A stretch of 14,770 nucleotides of DNA, taken from positions 1 to 14,770 of the forward strand of contig JAAZHL010000300.1 in NCBI GenBank assembly GCA_012510755.1. Reading direction: 5' to 3'. Within the stretch, counting starts at the first letter, position 1, and every line of letters starts with the position of its first letter. Of the stretch, positions 13,000-14,770 are shown one piece after another. The stretch is from Leucobacter sp. (GTDB lineage: Bacteria; Actinomycetota; Actinomycetes; Actinomycetales; Microbacteriaceae). Below the pieces are notes generated by a model, which searched no databases, was not told the origin of the DNA, and saw only the letters and a list, made by a program, of their open reading frames with translations. Made by a program: the position numbers and the translations under genes.

Positions 13000-14403
13000 C
13001 TAGTGGGGCTGATCGCCCTCGGCTTCTGGCTGCTCGTCGTCCAGCGTCGGTAGCCTGCCTTCGAGCAAGTCTGCGAGCGCCCGATCGAGATCATCTGTCG
13101 GGGCAGACACCGGAGTCTCGCCGGCAAGCCCCAGCCTCTCGAGCAAGCGGGCTGGGTGGTCGAGTTCTTCGCTCGTCGGCAACAGATCAGGGTGGGCCCA
13201 CAACTGATCACGGCGGCTCACCCCGCCGCGCTCGGCAACCAGACGCCACGCTGCCGCGGCTTCGCGCATGCGGCGAGGCCGCAACTCGAGCCCAACGAGC
13301 GTGCTGAACGCGTGTTCTGCGGGGCCGCCAGCAGCCCGACGTCGACGAACCATCTCAGCGATGGCATCTGCGCCGGGCAACCTTGACACTGCCGACTCGG
13401 TGACGACGTCTACCCAACCATCGATCAACGCGAGCATTGTCTCAAGTCGCTCGTGCGCAGCCTGCTGCGCCGGTGTCTTCGGCGGAATCAGTGCACCGCT
13501 TGAGACCAACTGTCCAAGTGCCTCGGTATCAGACGGATCGAGGTCGCGGGCGATCTCTTCGATCTGAAAAGTGTTAATTTGCATGCCACGGGCGTAGTCG
13601 CCGACCGCTGAGACCAAGTGCAAACGCAGCCATCGGGCGTGACGAAACAGTCGTGCGTGCGCGAGCTCGCGGACCGCGAGATAGAGCGTGACCGCTTCAA
13701 CTTCTTGATCAAGGCCATCAGCGAACGCCAACACGCCGTCAGGGATCAGCACCCCACCCTCGCGACCGGGACCCTCAAAGAGCGGAATGCCTACGTCACC
13801 GCCCGCAGCAACCTCTTGTGAAAGCTTGCCGATAATCTGGCCGAGCTGCGTCGCAAACAGTGCACCGCCGACGCTGCGCAGCACCGGTCCGATACCGCCG
13901 AGCGCACCCTTCATCTCTTCGGGCAGTTGGTTTTCAAGCGCATCGGTGAGCGCGTTCGCGATAGATTCAGCCACGGGTTCGGCCAGGCTGATCCACGTAT
14001 CAATTGTTTGCTGCACCCATTCAACTCGCGAGATCGCCCGGGGCGCATCTGATGTTGCCCCGATCTCGGTGGACTCGTCGAGCCACAGTGTCGCCACAGA
14101 AAACGCGCGCAGGCTCGGCTCAGGGCCGGCGTGTGAACCGTCGCTCGTGGCCGCCTCGAGCGCCGCCCGACGTGCGATTGACCAGTCAATTTCTGCGCTC
14201 GGATTCGTGAATGCCTGCTGCAGGGTTGCAAAAAGCCCCTGCAACGCCGACGGGTCGCCCGGCAGACCAGCGACTTTCGCGAAGGCAGCAGGGTCGAACT
14301 GTCCGTCAACGTTTTTGCCCGAGAGCATGTCATTCAGCATGCGCTGAAGCTCGCTCAGTGCGTCGTCGCCCGGCTCGCCGTCGAAGTCCTTCGAATCGCT
14401 CAT
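13000..14403 (-). CDS. Zinc-dependent metalloprotease-like protein (DUF2342/TIGR03624 type)
   Basis: A 467-aa soluble protein recognised as the actinobacterial DUF2342 hydrolase/metalloprotease family. The middle helix reads YLAVRELAHARLF, with R245-E246-x-x-H249 in place of HExxH. LIDGWVDVVTESA (326-338) follows, then MVRRRRAAGGPAEHAF (351-366) and VGLELRPRRMREAAAAW (370-386), and LWAHPDLLPTSEELDHP near the C terminus. These are the family's signature blocks. The family is proposed to be zinc-dependent on structural grounds; the substrate is unknown. In the third-ligand block most relatives have Glu (I/VEGWVD); here it is D328. The N terminus is acidic and has no signal peptide, so it should be cytoplasmic. 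ATG14403 is supported by a -10 hexamer six bases upstream with no ribosome site. It is divergent from the UPF0182 gene. Family assignment is confident; activity is not demonstrated. Confidence 0.85.
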   Translation of the reverse strand: MSDSKDFDGEPGDDALSELQRMLNDMLSGKNVDGQFDPAAFAKVAGLPGDPSALQGLFATLQQAFTNPSAEIDWSIARRAALEAATSDGSHAGPEPSLRAFSVATLWLDESTEIGATSDAPRAISRVEWVQQTIDTWISLAEPVAESIANALTDALENQLPEEMKGALGGIGPVLRSVGGALFATQLGQIIGKLSQEVAAGGDVGIPLFEGPGREGGVLIPDGVLAFADGLDQEVEAVTLYLAVRELAHARLFRHARWLRLHLVSAVGDYARGMQINTFQIEEIARDLDPSDTEALGQLVSSGALIPPKTPAQQAAHERLETMLALIDGWVDVVTESAVSRLPGADAIAEMVRRRRAAGGPAEHAFSTLVGLELRPRRMREAAAAWRLVAERGGVSRRDQLWAHPDLLPTSEELDHPARLLERLGLAGETPVSAPTDDLDRALADLLEGRLPTLDDEQPEAEGDQPH

Positions 14404-14590
14404 GCCTTAACGGTACGGCACATGAGTTTGAAACTGCCGTGAGAATTGACGAATGCGCCGGGTCGTGTTGCGCTCACTGCGAACAGTGTCGCCCCGGCCT
14501 GATTTTATGTCTCGGACTCAGACTTTTCGATGACCGCAAAGCTAGGCTGGTAGTTACGCCAGAACCGCCCTTCGACAAGAGAGTTTCGAC
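14404..14590. other. 187-bp divergent promoter region
   Basis: Lies between the metalloprotease and UPF0182 genes. It holds the TACCGT hexamer for the minus-strand gene. For the plus strand, TAGGCT (14543-14548) is a possible -10, 43 nt before the GTG, but no matching -35 is clear. In many actinobacteria a PDZ/Lon-like (YlbL) gene lies between these two families; none is present here. No coding frame with support was seen. Confidence 0.5.
14410..14415 (-). promoter_or_regulatory. -10 hexamer TACCGT for a leaderless metalloprotease transcript
   Basis: On the minus strand TACCGT ends 6 nt (TAAGGC) before the ATG at 14403. The AAGG in between is too close to the ATG to serve as a Shine-Dalgarno. 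This is the fourth gene with this spacing in the window. Confidence 0.45.
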
Positions 14591-14770
14591 GTGACTGATC
14601 AGACAACTGCCCCGCAACCCACCGGTCGCCGCCGGGTTTCGCCCATCACAGTGACCGTGGTGCTGGTGGTTGCACTCATTCTCGTGTTTTTGGGAGTCGC
14701 CGGTGTCATTACCGAACTGCTGTGGCACGACCAGCTCGGCTACCTGTCAGTCTTTCTGACACAGTGGATC
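14591..14770 (+). CDS. UPF0182 family membrane protein, N-terminal part
   Basis: Sixty codons are visible before the window ends. GTG14591 opens MTDQTTAPQPTGRRRVSP, a basic cytoplasmic tail, followed by a transmembrane helix at about residues 18-40 (VTVVLVVALILVFLGVAGV) and then TELLWHDQLGYLSVF. The L-W-x-x-Q-L-G-Y-x-x-V-F element is typical of the start of UPF0182, a large multi-pass actinobacterial membrane family (Rv3193c in M. tuberculosis) of unknown function. AAGAGAG at about 14577-14583 is a partial ribosome site about 7 nt upstream. The location next to the divergent metalloprotease matches the conserved order except for the missing ylbL. The rest of the gene, normally about 900-1000 codons, is outside the window. 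Confidence 0.85.
   Translation, partial: MTDQTTAPQPTGRRRVSPITVTVVLVVALILVFLGVAGVITELLWHDQLGYLSVFLTQWI

Noticed and set aside
14446..14451. TTGACG as a -35 for the UPF0182 gene
   Set aside because: No TAnnnT hexamer occurs at 16-18 bp downstream, and it lies 140 bp from the start.

Overview
The window looks like chromosomal DNA from an actinobacterium, most likely of the Microbacteriaceae type. The reasons are moderately high GC, GTG starts, a DUF3107 gene, and a gene order matching the conserved mycobacterial block adnA-adnB ... nudC-uvrD2 with the nearby ThiF-like, zinc-metalloprotease and UPF0182 genes (M. tuberculosis Rv3202c to Rv3193c). No tRNA, rRNA, CRISPR array, integrase or insertion sequence was seen. 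The family assignments come from motifs read by eye; no database search was possible.

Layout. Positions 1-941 (+) hold a two-gene Xre/RES toxin-antitoxin module. Position 982-1206 (-) is a small DUF3107 protein. A 198-bp divergent promoter region follows, with two inverted repeats. Positions 1405-8174 (+) encode the two overlapping subunits of an AdnAB-type helicase-nuclease for double-strand-break end resection. Positions 8163-9293 (-) encode an APH-fold phosphotransferase-like protein whose catalytic residues look degenerate. Positions 9382-12025 (+) encode NudC (NAD(H)/NAD-cap pyrophosphatase) and a short UvrD2-type helicase, with overlapping ends. Positions 12078-12890 (-) encode an orphan ThiF/TOMM-cyclodehydratase-like protein. 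Positions 13000-14403 (-) encode a DUF2342-type zinc metalloprotease. From 14591 (+) a UPF0182 membrane protein runs off the window.

How the genes work together. AdnAB and UvrD2 form a DNA-repair group. NudC and the RES toxin both act on NAD, but they are 9 kb apart and no functional link can be read from the sequence. The ThiF-like protein, metalloprotease and UPF0182 protein are core actinobacterial genes of poorly known role.

The most unusual things are structural. Four genes (xre, adnA, the phosphotransferase, the metalloprotease) have a TAnnnT hexamer exactly 6-7 nt before the ATG and no Shine-Dalgarno, the arrangement of leaderless transcripts. A perfect 8-bp-arm inverted repeat lies at the -35 position of adnA. 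Short tandem repeats carrying the stop codon of the minus-strand gene occur at all three convergent gene junctions. A 10-codon ORF overlaps the nudC start by ATGA. Several conserved active sites are altered: AdnA Walker B, the kinase catalytic triad, the NudC zinc ribbon, and the missing UvrD2 C-terminal domains.

No stretch over 300 bp lacks a gene. The longest gaps are 1207-1404 and 14404-14590. I do not see an obviously new multi-gene system. The helicases resemble a defence island, but the locus is the conserved actinobacterial adnAB-nudC-uvrD2 block.
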